A DNA stretch of 64,000 nucleotides. It comes from Thalassospira alkalitolerans. GTDB lineage: Bacteria; Pseudomonadota; Alphaproteobacteria; Rhodospirillales; Thalassospiraceae. The notes beneath the pieces are model-generated. The model made no database searches. It was not told where the DNA came from and worked only from the letters and a program-made list of their open reading frames with translations. The first letter of the stretch is position 1, and each line of letters opens with the position of its first letter. A program made the translations under genes and the position numbers. The DNA lies in assembly GCF_002115745.1 (NCBI RefSeq), contig NZ_JFKB01000001.1, positions 186,001-250,000 of the forward strand, in the 5' to 3' direction. This document shows, piece by piece, positions 26,136 through 34,853 of this stretch.

Positions 26136-26663
26136 TTACCTTTTGAAATTTGCAATTTTTTCCATGAGTTTACTTTTATATATTAAAATATCATCTAAAT
26201 TTTCTTCATCTGGTGCAAATGGAGCTTTTTGAGTGTCAACAGAAGAAAAAGGACCATTTGTGACTTCATGAAAGACAACTGTTTCCGATCGAATAATTAT
26301 TGTGTGATACAAACTTTCCGATAAACGATAAAAAGAACATTTCCCACTACCAATATTACCTAACTCAATTAAGTTAGTTATCTCTCCACATTCATCAAAT
26401 ATTAAAACATCCAAATATCCATCAATTACATGAAAAGATTCCGATTTACCATTATGCTTATGAGGTTGAATATAGCTATTTGACGTAATAGCTATGATCA
26501 TTTCATGCAGGCTATCGTCATTATTTATGTGTGCACAAATGCGTGCTCTTTTCCGAGGATTTTTGCGAGCACATTCTTTTAGAAAGTCAATATCGCTGTC
26601 ACCAACAGCCACGATCGTGCTATCTGCCACAAAAACTTCTGGGCTCAGTTTCCTAAAATTCAT
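26136..26663 (-). CDS. wbuC: WbuC-family cupin-fold protein
   Basis: This 175-residue cupin resembles WbuC of O-antigen clusters. The blocks are RKRARICAHINNDDSLHEM, SYIQPHKHNGKSESFHVIDG and LDVLIFDECGE, with a His-x-His metal site plus a later His (LYHTIIIRSETV). Family function is not established; the proteins are metal-binding and found in O-antigen loci. The open frame extends to 26798, but the first 45 codons overlap the upstream gene. ATG at 26663, which starts MNFRKLSPEVF as in the family, is chosen and overlaps upstream coding by 11 bases. Confidence 0.8.
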   Translation of the reverse strand: MNFRKLSPEVFVADSTIVAVGDSDIDFLKECARKNPRKRARICAHINNDDSLHEMIIAITSNSYIQPHKHNGKSESFHVIDGYLDVLIFDECGEITNLIELGNIGSGKCSFYRLSESLYHTIIIRSETVVFHEVTNGPFSSVDTQKAPFAPDEENLDDILIYKSKLMEKIANFKR

Positions 26664-27876
26664 TTCTCGCCTCTGAGATAATAGACCCTTCATTATCCAC
26701 AAAGATGGACATAAATTCACCACCGCGATTAATATAATCTTCGTTTTTTGCGCGAACTTTGCGCTCGCTTTCATAGTTAAGAGATAACAGACAAACATCC
26801 GTCTCCGTCAAAACTGAAGAATCAATAATTGGCACCCCCGATCCCGGCATCAGCAATCCCTGCTTCGAAGGGTGGTCATCTATGACCCACGTTACGAATT
26901 CACCCACTGAGTACATATTCAGAAATTTGGCCGCCAAATGACCAGCTCCGAATACAGCAACCTTTTTACCTTGAATCTTCCACTGCTCCAGCACTCCCCG
27001 AACACTGCGCGCACAATCGCTGAACTGTTTTGCAAATTTATCCCCATCTGCCAAAGCCTGATCCAAGTCCGCATCTAATAATAACGGCCATTTTTTTTCA
27101 ACCCACTGACTATTCTCGGCTATGGCCACTAAAGAGTCTTCAAACTGATATGGGTAAATAATAATATCGTTAAGATAAATATCAGAATTTTTAGCAAAAA
27201 CATCCATCATGTATGATGTAAAATATGTGATATGTTCCTCCCAAATAAATACATAATCACTTGCCTTGATAAACTTTGAGGAATCCGGCATTTCAAACCA
27301 AATATACCCATTCGGCTTTACTAATTTACGAATTTCTGAAATGAACAACTGTGGATTATGAGAGTGCTCTAGTATATGACGCACTGATAAAAGATCTGCT
27401 AACCCATGTTTCTCTTTTAGTCTTAAATTATTTTGTGAATTAAATGCGGCCTGTATGCTTTCAAGCCCTGAATATGGAGACAATAAACCTAGATCATTAA
27501 CTGCGTCATATCTATAAACGTTACAGAATCCCAAATCATTTAACCGCTTAAGAGTTGTATCATCCTTATAAGTAAGACCAATTATTCTTGAGTCCTTATT
27601 TAAATTCGGTAATTCAGATAACCTACGAACCACATCATCAAGATGCCCTTCGGGTTCATTATATGTTATCCAATCAAACTCCGATCTGACCATATCAGCT
27701 GGCATTGGGTTAACAAGCTGGATCATCCCACATGCATAACATTGACCAACAGAAAGAGGATGAGTGTCAGTTTCTGCAGTACTCGACTTTTTGAAGCGAT
27801 TGCTTGGAGGCTGTGGACCAAAATCCACGAGATCCCCAACGCTGAAACCTCCACAACACAAACATTTATTTTTCAT
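26653..27876 (-). CDS. C-methyltransferase-like protein with degenerate SAM motif
   Basis: This 407-residue protein shares the three-part layout of the C-methyltransferase at 23975: a zinc ribbon (CLCCGGFSVG and CYACGMIQL), a middle domain, and a C-terminal VAVFGAGHLAAKFLNM nucleotide-like block. It also keeps FIWEEHITYFTSYMMDVF in place of the FHEH block. However, the SAM-binding glycine motif reads IIGLTYKDDTTLKRLND, without GxGxG. It may have lost methyl transfer and kept sugar-nucleotide binding, or act as a partner subunit. It is the first gene of the exporter unit, downstream of a 300-base non-coding gap. Confidence 0.7.
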   Translation of the reverse strand: MKNKCLCCGGFSVGDLVDFGPQPPSNRFKKSSTAETDTHPLSVGQCYACGMIQLVNPMPADMVRSEFDWITYNEPEGHLDDVVRRLSELPNLNKDSRIIGLTYKDDTTLKRLNDLGFCNVYRYDAVNDLGLLSPYSGLESIQAAFNSQNNLRLKEKHGLADLLSVRHILEHSHNPQLFISEIRKLVKPNGYIWFEMPDSSKFIKASDYVFIWEEHITYFTSYMMDVFAKNSDIYLNDIIIYPYQFEDSLVAIAENSQWVEKKWPLLLDADLDQALADGDKFAKQFSDCARSVRGVLEQWKIQGKKVAVFGAGHLAAKFLNMYSVGEFVTWVIDDHPSKQGLLMPGSGVPIIDSSVLTETDVCLLSLNYESERKVRAKNEDYINRGGEFMSIFVDNEGSIISEARNEF

Positions 27877-28023
27877 ATCGATTAAAACCTAAAAACAAAA
27901 CTAACAGAACCTATCAAGACATCTCTATAAATGAAAGGGTGTCCCCTAAGAATTGAAGGGTCGGACAAATATTAATTTTTAAGATTCTCGCGTTCAGGCT
28001 CTGCAAATAATGAGACGACTCAC

Positions 28024-28151
28024 AGGATTTCAGCCCAGCCTTTGAACGTGTGATGAATTCTGGAAAAACCAGCCATTATCAAGGTCCAGGTTGACCCACA
28101 GGCCCTAACCCCGATCAAGACACTGGATCAAATCCGCACAGGAAGTTGATC
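28024..28151 (+). pseudogene. Frameshifted remnant of an acetolactate-synthase-like gene's 3' end
   Basis: The first half encodes DFSPAFERVMNSGK, clearly related to but different from DFGPAFERAVASGK of the intact gene. An extra A in the following run shifts the frame. The last 69 bases then match the intact gene at 68 positions. The donor-like first half joined to a host-like second half suggests recombination within the gene end. The rest of the gap (27877-28023) has no gene; it should carry the promoter of the exporter unit, which I could not place. Confidence 0.85.
28083..28151 (+). repeat. Right direct repeat: copy of the acetolactate-synthase-like gene tail
   Basis: These 69 bases match 7251-7319 with one mismatch in the same orientation and end at the same point (TGA plus TC). 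They mark the right boundary of the AT-rich island; normal core-like composition resumes immediately after. Confidence 0.95.
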
Positions 28152-28179
28152 TTTGCGCACAAAGACCCAGCGGGATCGA

Positions 28180-28827
28180 CTATCGTTTTGACAAGTCGAT
28201 CTCGCCGCCTTCCAGTGCGGCATGCAATTTATCAACGGCCTCGGCCAGTTTCTCGTCAATGACATGCAAATAGGCCGTCCAATCCGACAGCTTCTTAAGC
28301 TCTTCCTTGCCATCGGAAATACCGCGCAGCCCGATCAACGGCACATCAAACTTGTGACAAACGCGCAAGATCGCAAAGGTTTCCATATCGACCATATCGG
28401 CATCAATCGCGTCATAGGCCGCACCCGATACAATATTGGCCCCGGTCGATAAACGGGCTTCGGCGACACCGGGAATACGATGCGGCATTTCCAACGCAAT
28501 CGGCAAATCAAGATAAGGGGTAATGCCCTTTTCAAAGCCCAACGGTGAACAATCCATATCGCGATAAGAAACCGTGGAAGCCTGATAAACTTCCGCCTGT
28601 TCAAGTGTTCGCGATCCCGCAGATCCCAGCGTGACAACAAGATCGGGCAAATCACCCGCCAGCTTAAGATCCATCATCGCCGAGCTGAGATTAATCGCCG
28701 CCTCAACCGGACCAATCCCGATCATTAACGGCTTGAACCGTTTTTCCAAATGCGGGCCATATTCCTGATTTGCCGCCATCGAAAACAGGATGTTGGTCCC
28801 GGCAAAATCATGAAGAAATCCACGCAT
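28180..28827 (-). CDS. 5'-methylthioadenosine/S-adenosylhomocysteine nucleosidase-like
   Basis: This 215-residue enzyme of the PNP/UDP nucleosidase fold should cleave adenine from methylthioadenosine or S-adenosylhomocysteine. Visible features are MIGIGPVEAAINLSSAM, LVVTLGSAGSRTLEQAEVYQ and the catalytic block VDMETFAILRVCHKFDVPLI, ending in GLRGISDGKEEL. The E of VDMET and the D of SDG are the ribose-binding and acid residues of the family. It lies just outside the island and points toward it. The island carries three intact-looking methyltransferases, but a metabolic link is only suggestive; the gene looks core. Confidence 0.85.
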   Translation of the reverse strand: MRGFLHDFAGTNILFSMAANQEYGPHLEKRFKPLMIGIGPVEAAINLSSAMMDLKLAGDLPDLVVTLGSAGSRTLEQAEVYQASTVSYRDMDCSPLGFEKGITPYLDLPIALEMPHRIPGVAEARLSTGANIVSGAAYDAIDADMVDMETFAILRVCHKFDVPLIGLRGISDGKEELKKLSDWTAYLHVIDEKLAEAVDKLHAALEGGEIDLSKR

Positions 28828-28930
28828 CTGTTATCCAATCCGTCTGCAATTAACCAAATTGCAGACTAATGATCCAGACGCAGGTTGGCATCCCCAAAAG
28901 GGGCCATCAAAGAAAAATATTAAGGGGGAG

Positions 28931-29007
28931 TGGTGCACCCGACTGGATTCGAACCAGTGGCCTTTGCCTTCGGAGGGCAACGCTCTATCCAGCTGAGCTA
29001 CGGGTGC
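28931..29007 (-). tRNA. tRNA-Arg (anticodon CCG)
   Basis: The minus strand folds into a full cloverleaf. The acceptor GCACCCG pairs with CGGGTGC. The D arm is GCTC...GAGC, and the anticodon arm TTGCC-CTCCGAA-GGCAA places CCG at 34-36. The T arm is ACTGG-TTCGAAT-CCAGT. The CCA end is encoded (28933-28931). It is 77 bases long. Confidence 0.97.
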
Positions 29008-29151
29008 GTAATATAGGCATCGGGCAGTACGGCCCGAGCGGTTTGGGTGATACAGGTTTTGTGCGTCGCGGGCAAGGATTTTTGGAACCCGTCGCACGCG
29101 GCCATCATCGGGGCGCGCCGTTACGTTTTAATTGGTGCCGCCACACCACAA

Positions 29152-30888
29152 TCAGCTTTCAACATCGCGCCGTTCATAAGGGTCACGCACGATCCATGTG
29201 CCATCCCATTCCCGGTCTTGTTCACGCCGTGACAGGCGTTCCATACGATTTAGCATCAACTGTGCGGCAAAATCATTGCCAATGCCGTTCTGTACTTCTT
29301 CGAACAAGGGCCGCGCCTGATCAAATTCACCCTGTCGATAAAGCGCAATCGCCGTTTCATAGGTCTTGCGCCAATCGCGGCGATCATCGCTAAGCTGGCC
29401 GGACGGGGCAAGAACTTCGTACAGGTAAACTTCGTGTTCAGTACCCAAAAGCACAACATGGTCAAGATCACGCATTTCAATCTCGCCCGTCGCCATATTG
29501 GCGGTTTCATGCGAGGCAAGAATTTGCGTGCCGTAAATGCGGTTGGCCTTTTCAAGACGGTTGGCGTAGTTCACGCAATCACCAACTACGGTATAGGCGC
29601 GCGATTTATCGGTCCCGATTGACCCGACGACCACTTCACCGGTCGCAACACCAATCCGTATATCAAGCCCGTGGTCACCGATCAGATCGGCATATTTGGT
29701 TTTAAGCGCATTAAAACGTGCAACCTGTTCAAGGGCGGCAAGGCTGGCTTGCTGTGCATGGCCTTTTTCACCGCAAAACGGCGGCCCCCAAAAACCAATC
29801 ACCCGGTCGCCCAAAAAGTTATCGATAATCCCGCTGTGGTTGGCAATCGGTTCGGTCATCGCCGTCAGATAATCATTAAGAAAATCAACAAGCTTTTCCG
29901 GCGAAATATGTTCTGCCATCCAATCAAAATTGGTCAGGTTCACAACACTGACCGTCATCACGCGCTTTTGCGAGGTTTCAAGTGCTGTTTCCTGTGACAA
30001 AAGGTTATTGATAACCTTTGGATCAACATATTTGCCAAACCGTTCACGCATCCTAAATCGCACGCGCAATTCGCGAGTCATGCGATTAAAAGCATCCGCC
30101 AAGCGTGAAAAATCGCCCTTTCCCTTGAAATCAAGGTTGGTATCAAGCTTTCCCGATTGGACGCTGTTTAGGGCATTTGTCGTGTCACTAACCGCCTTTA
30201 CCACCGCCTGGGAAAGGTAATAGGCAAAGGAAATACCGATCACAACCGCGGCCAGCATCATGATGAATTCGGCCTGAATCAGAAAATCTTCGCGCGAGGA
30301 TACGTTTTCGACCATTTCGCTGGCATATTTTTCCAACAGCAAAATTTCACTGCGCAGATCAAGCACGATATTGCGATGAATGCCGCGCACCAAATTTTCC
30401 TGACGGCGCGCATCATCAAGATCACCTTCGCCAACCCGCCCCAAAAGCCGTTCAACACCAAGGTTGAACTGGGCTGCAACATCAGCAAATTCACGCATCC
30501 GAACATCAAGGTTTAGCAACCCGCCCTGTTCAAAATGGCTCGAGGCCTGCGCCCGGCCAAGGGCGGCGGATGTAAATGCCTTGCGAAAAGCCTGTTCAAT
30601 CTGGGTTTGCTTGGCATCGATTTCAATTTCGATCCCACCCAGCAAAGACGCCTGTGACCCTTCGTTTTCGACCACGCGCATATAGCGATCGATCAGGGAA
30701 ATCTGCTCAAGCTGGCGGGAACGGATATCAGAAAGGGCATCTTTGACCGGCGTGATATAGCGCGACACCGCTTCAAGATCGCCATTGATCCCCAGCGACT
30801 GAATAACAGAGAACCCGGTGGCCACAACAAGCCACACGACAAAAAAGGCAGCAACACCCAGGAACTTTGCCTGAACGGTCCTTAGCAT
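29152..30888 (-). CDS. Membrane-bound class III nucleotide cyclase with HAMP domain
   Basis: This 578-residue protein has an N-terminal membrane segment (about 9-29) and a periplasmic helical sensor (about 30-205). A second membrane segment follows (FIMMLAAVVIGISFAYYLSQ), then HAMP (about 230-285) and a class III cyclase domain (about 308-470). Asp361 (FLGDRVIG) and the VVGDCVNYANRLE block, with Asn440 and Arg444, are intact. The first metal aspartate is Asn317 (VSVVNLTNF), and the purine-selecting lysine position is Asn357. A roughly 90-residue tail follows. It may be a weak, altered or regulatory cyclase. The start overlaps a possible small upstream gene by 7 bases. Confidence 0.88.
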   Translation of the reverse strand: MLRTVQAKFLGVAAFFVVWLVVATGFSVIQSLGINGDLEAVSRYITPVKDALSDIRSRQLEQISLIDRYMRVVENEGSQASLLGGIEIEIDAKQTQIEQAFRKAFTSAALGRAQASSHFEQGGLLNLDVRMREFADVAAQFNLGVERLLGRVGEGDLDDARRQENLVRGIHRNIVLDLRSEILLLEKYASEMVENVSSREDFLIQAEFIMMLAAVVIGISFAYYLSQAVVKAVSDTTNALNSVQSGKLDTNLDFKGKGDFSRLADAFNRMTRELRVRFRMRERFGKYVDPKVINNLLSQETALETSQKRVMTVSVVNLTNFDWMAEHISPEKLVDFLNDYLTAMTEPIANHSGIIDNFLGDRVIGFWGPPFCGEKGHAQQASLAALEQVARFNALKTKYADLIGDHGLDIRIGVATGEVVVGSIGTDKSRAYTVVGDCVNYANRLEKANRIYGTQILASHETANMATGEIEMRDLDHVVLLGTEHEVYLYEVLAPSGQLSDDRRDWRKTYETAIALYRQGEFDQARPLFEEVQNGIGNDFAAQLMLNRMERLSRREQDREWDGTWIVRDPYERRDVES

Positions 30889-31148
30889 GCCGGTCCTGAT
30901 CCTCCGAAAAACGCATTCGAAAACGCAAATGCAATAGCTGCCATATCGTGATGGTCGCCCCGGGTAACAACCATGGGACCGATCTGCAACTGTTTAAAAA
31001 TGCTACCTGATCGGGCATCCGCGGTCAAAACGCAATCATTTGACCCTACAGGAAAAGTCGCGTGACGTCGCCCCGCCAACACTTTTACGCGCCATATCTG
31101 CCGAACAATCCCCACCACCACGGTATCAACCCGCGCCAAATTCTTCAT
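30882..31148 (-). CDS. Possible small protein upstream of the cyclase (uncertain)
   Basis: This 88-residue frame, starting MKNLARVDTVVVGIVRQIWR, ends 7 bases inside the cyclase start in the same direction, which would fit coupled translation. I recognise no domain. Composition is mixed, with a hydrophobic C-terminal stretch MAAIAFAFSNAFFGGS. The ribosome site is weak. It may be a real short gene or just open leader sequence. Confidence 0.35.
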   Translation of the reverse strand: MKNLARVDTVVVGIVRQIWRVKVLAGRRHATFPVGSNDCVLTADARSGSIFKQLQIGPMVVTRGDHHDMAAIAFAFSNAFFGGSGPAC

Positions 31149-31167
31149 ACAAATGTTAAATCAGGGC

Positions 31168-31206
31168 AAAAAAAACAGAACCCTGCAAGCAACTTACAGG
31201 GTTCTG
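31168..31206 (-). terminator. Intrinsic terminator after the ABC ATPase gene
   Basis: On the minus strand, CAGAACCCTG (31206-31197) pairs perfectly with CAGGGTTCTG (31185-31176), followed by eight T (31175-31168). It ends the gene at 31238-32200 and separates it from the cyclase. Confidence 0.9.
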
Positions 31207-31237
31207 AAAATATAGATCAACCTAGATAGCAATCAGA

Positions 31238-32200
31238 TCAGGCGGCTTTGCCAGCGCGCGCCTTGTCGTTATCGCGGGTCAACATCAGGAAGATATCTTC
31301 AAGATCACCTTCTTCGGTCGACAAATCCGTAATCGCAAGGCCACTGCCCTGAATGGCATTAAGGATTTCCGCCATCTGGGTGTTGCTGGGCCGATAATTC
31401 AACGCAATCTGGTTGGGCGCCTTAAGTTCTGCCCCCCAAGGGGCAAGAACATCTGGAACCGCATTAAGGTCATTCTTAACCGTTAAAACCAATGTCTTAT
31501 GATCAATCCGGCGCAGCAGGCTGCGCTTGTCTTCATGGGCAATCACATTGCCCTTGTTGATGATCGCGATTTCGTCACACAGTTCTTCGGCTTCTTCAAG
31601 ATAATGCGTGGTCAAAACGATGGTCACGCCTGCCTTGTTCAGTTCTTTGACATAGGCCCAAAGCTGTTGACGCAATTCGATATCAACACCGGCGGTCGGT
31701 TCATCAAGAACCAGAACCGGCGGGTTATGCACCATCGCCTTGGCAACCAGCAAACGACGACGCATCCCGCCCGAAAGCGACCGGGAATACGAGTCGGCCT
31801 TGTCCGACAAGCCAAGAGCGGCAAGAATTTCATCGGTCCGGCGTTCCGATTTGGGCACACCATAAAGCCCGGCCTGAAGTTCCATTGCCTGACGCGGAGA
31901 GAAAAATGCGTCCAAATTCAATTCCTGTGGCACGATACCAATCGAACAGCGTGCAGGACGCATTTGTGTTTCGATATCGTAGCCCCAGATTTTTGCCGTC
32001 CCGCTTGTTTTGGTAACAAGGCCTGCCAAAATATTGATAAACGTGGATTTTCCGGCACCATTCGGGCCAAGCAGGGCGAAAAATGAACCGCGCGGGATTT
32101 TAAGCGACACATTGTCCAGTGCCAGTTTTTCACCATTCGCGCCTTTATAGAGCTTGGTCAGCCCCTCGACTTCGATGGCGTAGTCGGGCATTGCAGTCAT
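31238..32200 (-). CDS. ABC transporter ATP-binding protein (ABC-2 / multidrug-type)
   Basis: This roughly 320-residue ATPase is of the CcmA/DrrA-like group. Walker A is ALLGPNGAGKSTFINILAGL, the signature is SRSLSGGMRRRLLVAKAMV, Walker B is VLVLDEPTAGVDIELRQQ, and the switch is LTTHYLEEAEEL. A C-terminal extension (about 230-320) with TLVLTVKNDLNAVPDVLAPW and LEDIFLMLT is normal for this group. The frame opens at 32278, but ATG at 32200 has GGAG before it and gives the usual N-terminus. No permease gene is adjacent in the window, so the transporter partner must lie elsewhere. Confidence 0.88.
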   Translation of the reverse strand: MTAMPDYAIEVEGLTKLYKGANGEKLALDNVSLKIPRGSFFALLGPNGAGKSTFINILAGLVTKTSGTAKIWGYDIETQMRPARCSIGIVPQELNLDAFFSPRQAMELQAGLYGVPKSERRTDEILAALGLSDKADSYSRSLSGGMRRRLLVAKAMVHNPPVLVLDEPTAGVDIELRQQLWAYVKELNKAGVTIVLTTHYLEEAEELCDEIAIINKGNVIAHEDKRSLLRRIDHKTLVLTVKNDLNAVPDVLAPWGAELKAPNQIALNYRPSNTQMAEILNAIQGSGLAITDLSTEEGDLEDIFLMLTRDNDKARAGKAA

Positions 32201-32406
32201 GAATGCGTGATCTCCGCTCTTTTCCGCGTGGCTTGTTTGCGCTAAGACCATGCGGAAGTGTTGATTGAATATGCGCAATCGGTATCATCCCGATGAAACC
32301 GGGGTCAATGGCTCACGGACCTTTGGGGCCGAGACAGAGCCGACGATCAACCGATGGCAACACCGATGAAAACACCGATGCCTGTGCAAACTGGGAAACT
32401 GGATAT

Positions 32407-32586
32407 ATGAAGATCACCGAAGAAATCAAAGTCGGCAGCCTGAATATTGCCTGTGACGGCGGCAAAGGCCATCTTGGTCACCCCACCGTTTACCTCAATC
32501 TTGAGGAAAAGGGCGAGGTGGTCTGCCCGTATTGCTCGAAGAAATATATTTTCGACAAATCCCAGGCCGAGCACGCAGCCCATTAA
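32407..32586 (+). CDS. Small zinc-finger protein, zf-CHCC domain
   Basis: This 59-residue protein carries the C-x8-H-x14-C-x2-C zinc pattern of zf-CHCC proteins, relatives of the NDUFS6 subunit of complex I. Cys16, His25, Cys40 and Cys43 lie in ACDGGKGHLGHPTVYL and VVCPYCSKKYIFD. Stand-alone forms are common in alphaproteobacteria and are associated with respiratory complex I assembly, though function is poorly defined. The frame opens at 32293; ATG at 32407 matches the family's length. It is followed by a terminator before trpB. Confidence 0.85.
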   Translation: MKITEEIKVGSLNIACDGGKGHLGHPTVYLNLEEKGEVVCPYCSKKYIFDKSQAEHAAH

Positions 32587-32624
32587 TCCGTTTCACCCAC
32601 AAGCGGGTAAAAGAAACGATGACG

Positions 32625-32657
32625 AAGCCGCCAAACCTTTTTTGCCCGGCGGCTTTT
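32625..32657 (+). terminator. Intrinsic terminator between the zinc-finger gene and trpB
   Basis: AAGCCGCC (32625-32632) pairs with GGCGGCTT (32648-32655) around a 15-base loop and runs into TTTT. There are no Trp codons nearby, so this is not a trp attenuator. Confidence 0.7.
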
Positions 32658-32728
32658 CGCTGAATTAATGACTGTCGCATGTCTTTGCCGTCGCGGCATC
32701 GTTCGCGGCCCATTCACGGGGAAATCCT

Positions 32729-33952
32729 ATGACGTCTGCACCAACCGCGCTTAACAGCTATCGTGCCCTTCCGGATCCGGACGGACATTTCGGCAATTTT
32801 GGCGGACGCTTTGTCGCCGAAACTTTGATGCCGCTGATTCTCGAGCTTGAGCAGGCCTATAAAGACGCCAAGGCCGACCCCGCGTTTCAGAAAGAACTTG
32901 ATTACTTTCTGCGCCACTATGTCGGGCGCGCGAACCCGCTTTATTACGCCGAACGCCTGACCGAGCACCTCGGCGGAGCCAAGATCTATTTCAAGCGCGA
33001 AGACCTGAACCATACCGGCGCGCATAAGATCAATAACTGCATCGGCCAGATCCTTTTGGCCAAACGCATGGGCAAAACCCGCATCATCGCCGAAACCGGT
33101 GCCGGTCAGCACGGTGTTGCGACCGCGACGGTTTGTGCGCGCTTTGGCCTGCCCTGCACGGTTTACATGGGCTCCAAGGATATCAAACGCCAGTCATCCA
33201 ACGTATTCCGCATGCGCCTTCTTGGTGCCGAGGTCAAACCGGTCGTATCCGGTTCCTGCTCGCTTAAAGATGCGATGAACGAGGCACTGCGCGATTGGGT
33301 CACCAATGTCGAGGATACCTTCTACATCATTGGCACGGCTGCTGGCCCACATCCCTATCCGGAACTGGTCCGCGATTTCCAATGCGTGATCGGCAACGAA
33401 GCCAAAGAACAAATTCTTGAACAGGAAGGCCGCCTTCCTGATCAGGTGATCGCCGCTGTCGGGGGCGGGTCAAACGCAATCGGTTTGTTCCATCCGTTCC
33501 TTGATGACAAGGAAATCGAAGTTGTCGGCGTCGAAGCCGCAGGTCACGGGGTTCATACCGGCAAACACGCCGCCAGCCTGACGGCCGGAAAACCCGGCGT
33601 TCTGCATGGCAACCGTACCTATCTGTTGATGGATGATGACGGCCAAATCAAAGAAGCCGACAGCATTTCAGCCGGTCTTGATTATCCGGGCATTGGCCCG
33701 GAACATAGCTGGCTTAAAGATATCGGCCGGGCACGTTACGTGCCGATTACCGACAAAGAAGCACTTGAGGCGTTCAAACTTTGTTCGGAACTTGAAGGCA
33801 TCATTCCGGCACTGGAATGCAGCCACGCCATTGCGCAGGTGATGAAAGAAGCCCCGAAAATGGGCAAGGACAAAATCATCCTGATGTGTCTGAGCGGCCG
33901 GGGCGACAAGGATATCTTTACCGTGGCCGAAGCACTGGGAGTAGAACTGTGA
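32729..33952 (+). CDS. trpB: Tryptophan synthase beta subunit
   Basis: This 407-residue PLP enzyme condenses indole with serine to make tryptophan. It shows the PLP-lysine block [20 protein letters not shown], the catalytic-Glu block [20 protein letters not shown], the phosphate loop [14 protein letters not shown], and a C-terminal LSGRGDKD. Length is normal. Its stop overlaps the GTG start of trpA (GTGA), which couples the two subunits. trpF usually lies upstream in relatives but is not here; the gene starts a trpB-trpA-accD-folC group. Confidence 0.98.
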   Translation: MTSAPTALNSYRALPDPDGHFGNFGGRFVAETLMPLILELEQAYKDAKADPAFQKELDYFLRHYVGRANPLYYAERLTEHLGGAKIYFKREDLNHTGAHKINNCIGQILLAKRMGKTRIIAETGAGQHGVATATVCARFGLPCTVYMGSKDIKRQSSNVFRMRLLGAEVKPVVSGSCSLKDAMNEALRDWVTNVEDTFYIIGTAAGPHPYPELVRDFQCVIGNEAKEQILEQEGRLPDQVIAAVGGGSNAIGLFHPFLDDKEIEVVGVEAAGHGVHTGKHAASLTAGKPGVLHGNRTYLLMDDDGQIKEADSISAGLDYPGIGPEHSWLKDIGRARYVPITDKEALEAFKLCSELEGIIPALECSHAIAQVMKEAPKMGKDKIILMCLSGRGDKDIFTVAEALGVEL

Positions 33953-34797
33953 GCGACGCAATCATCGGCGGCAAAGACCGCATCGCCAAACGTTTCGCCA
34001 AGCTCAAAGCCGAAGGCCGTGCGGGTCTGGTGACCTTTATCACCGCAGGCGACCCGGACCCGGAAGCATCGTTTGAAATCCTGAAAGCCCTGCCCGAAGC
34101 CGGGGCCGACGTCATCGAACTTGGCATGCCGTTTACCGATCCAATGGCAGATGGCCCGGCCATTCAAGAAGCATCGATCCGGGCACTGGCCGCAGGCATG
34201 CATATGCGCAAAACCCTGTCACTGGTGCGCGGTTTCCGCGATCAGGATCACGATACGCCAATCATTCTGATGGGCTATTACAACCCGATCTATATCTATG
34301 GGGTTGCTGAATTCCTTGAAGATGCGCGCAATGCCGGGGTTGATGGCCTGATCGTTGTTGATCTGCCCCCCGAAGAAGACGCCGAACTTTGCGTGCCAAC
34401 CGTGGAAAAGGGCTTGTCCTTTATCCGCCTGACCACACCGACATCTGATGACAAGCGCCTGACGAAACTTGTGCAAAACACGTCGGGATTTGTCTATTAT
34501 GTTTCAGTTGCCGGGGTAACCGGTGCCGGTTCGGCCACCAATGATCAGATTGTCGAAGCCATGGCGCGCCTGCGCCGCCATACGGACCTTCCGATTGCAG
34601 TTGGTTTTGGCATCAAAAGTGCCGAGCAGGCCGCCGAAGTTGCCCGACAGGCGGATGCCGCTGTGGTCGGGTCGGCAATCGTATCAAAAATTGCCGAAAG
34701 TCTTGACGAAAACGGCAAGGCCACCGATAAGACCGCCTCTATGGTCACAGGCCTTGTTCGCGAACTTGCAGATGGGGTGCGCAACGCGCGCAAATGA
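33949..34797 (+). CDS. trpA: Tryptophan synthase alpha subunit
   Basis: This 282-residue TIM-barrel subunit splits indole-3-glycerol phosphate and channels indole to TrpB. The catalytic Glu and Asp lie in [43 protein letters not shown], and the phosphate-binding VGFGIKS and VVGSAIV are all present. A GTG at 33949 overlapping the trpB stop by 4 bases is the start; the longer frame from 33817 lies inside trpB. Confidence 0.97.
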   Translation: MSDAIIGGKDRIAKRFAKLKAEGRAGLVTFITAGDPDPEASFEILKALPEAGADVIELGMPFTDPMADGPAIQEASIRALAAGMHMRKTLSLVRGFRDQDHDTPIILMGYYNPIYIYGVAEFLEDARNAGVDGLIVVDLPPEEDAELCVPTVEKGLSFIRLTTPTSDDKRLTKLVQNTSGFVYYVSVAGVTGAGSATNDQIVEAMARLRRHTDLPIAVGFGIKSAEQAAEVARQADAAVVGSAIVSKIAESLDENGKATDKTASMVTGLVRELADGVRNARK

Positions 34798-34853
34798 TGT
34801 TCGCGTTGTTGTGAAATGACCGATATAGGTAAAACCAAGGATCAGTATCCGAT

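Larger units (their letters stand above)
7320..28082. other. Horizontally acquired surface-polysaccharide island bounded by a duplicated gene tail
   Basis: This block is visibly richer in A+T than both flanks. It contains nucleotide-sugar, methyltransferase and ABC-export genes, and it lies between two near-identical copies of the acetolactate-synthase-like gene's 3' end. The right-hand copy is attached to a diverged, frameshifted piece of the same gene. This suggests that a cluster flanked by a homologous gene in a donor strain was recombined in. Before insertion the enzyme gene and the nucleosidase gene at 28180 were probably neighbours pointing at each other. No integrase is seen; two IS5-type remnants are present near the left side. 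Confidence 0.75.

Noticed and set aside
27930..27975. Possible insertion-sequence end near GGTGTCCCCTAAG
   Set aside because: It resembles some IS termini, but there is no partner repeat or transposase remnant to support it.
32587..32728. trp attenuator upstream of trpB
   Set aside because: The hairpin is a plain terminator for the zinc-finger gene; no leader peptide with Trp codons is visible.
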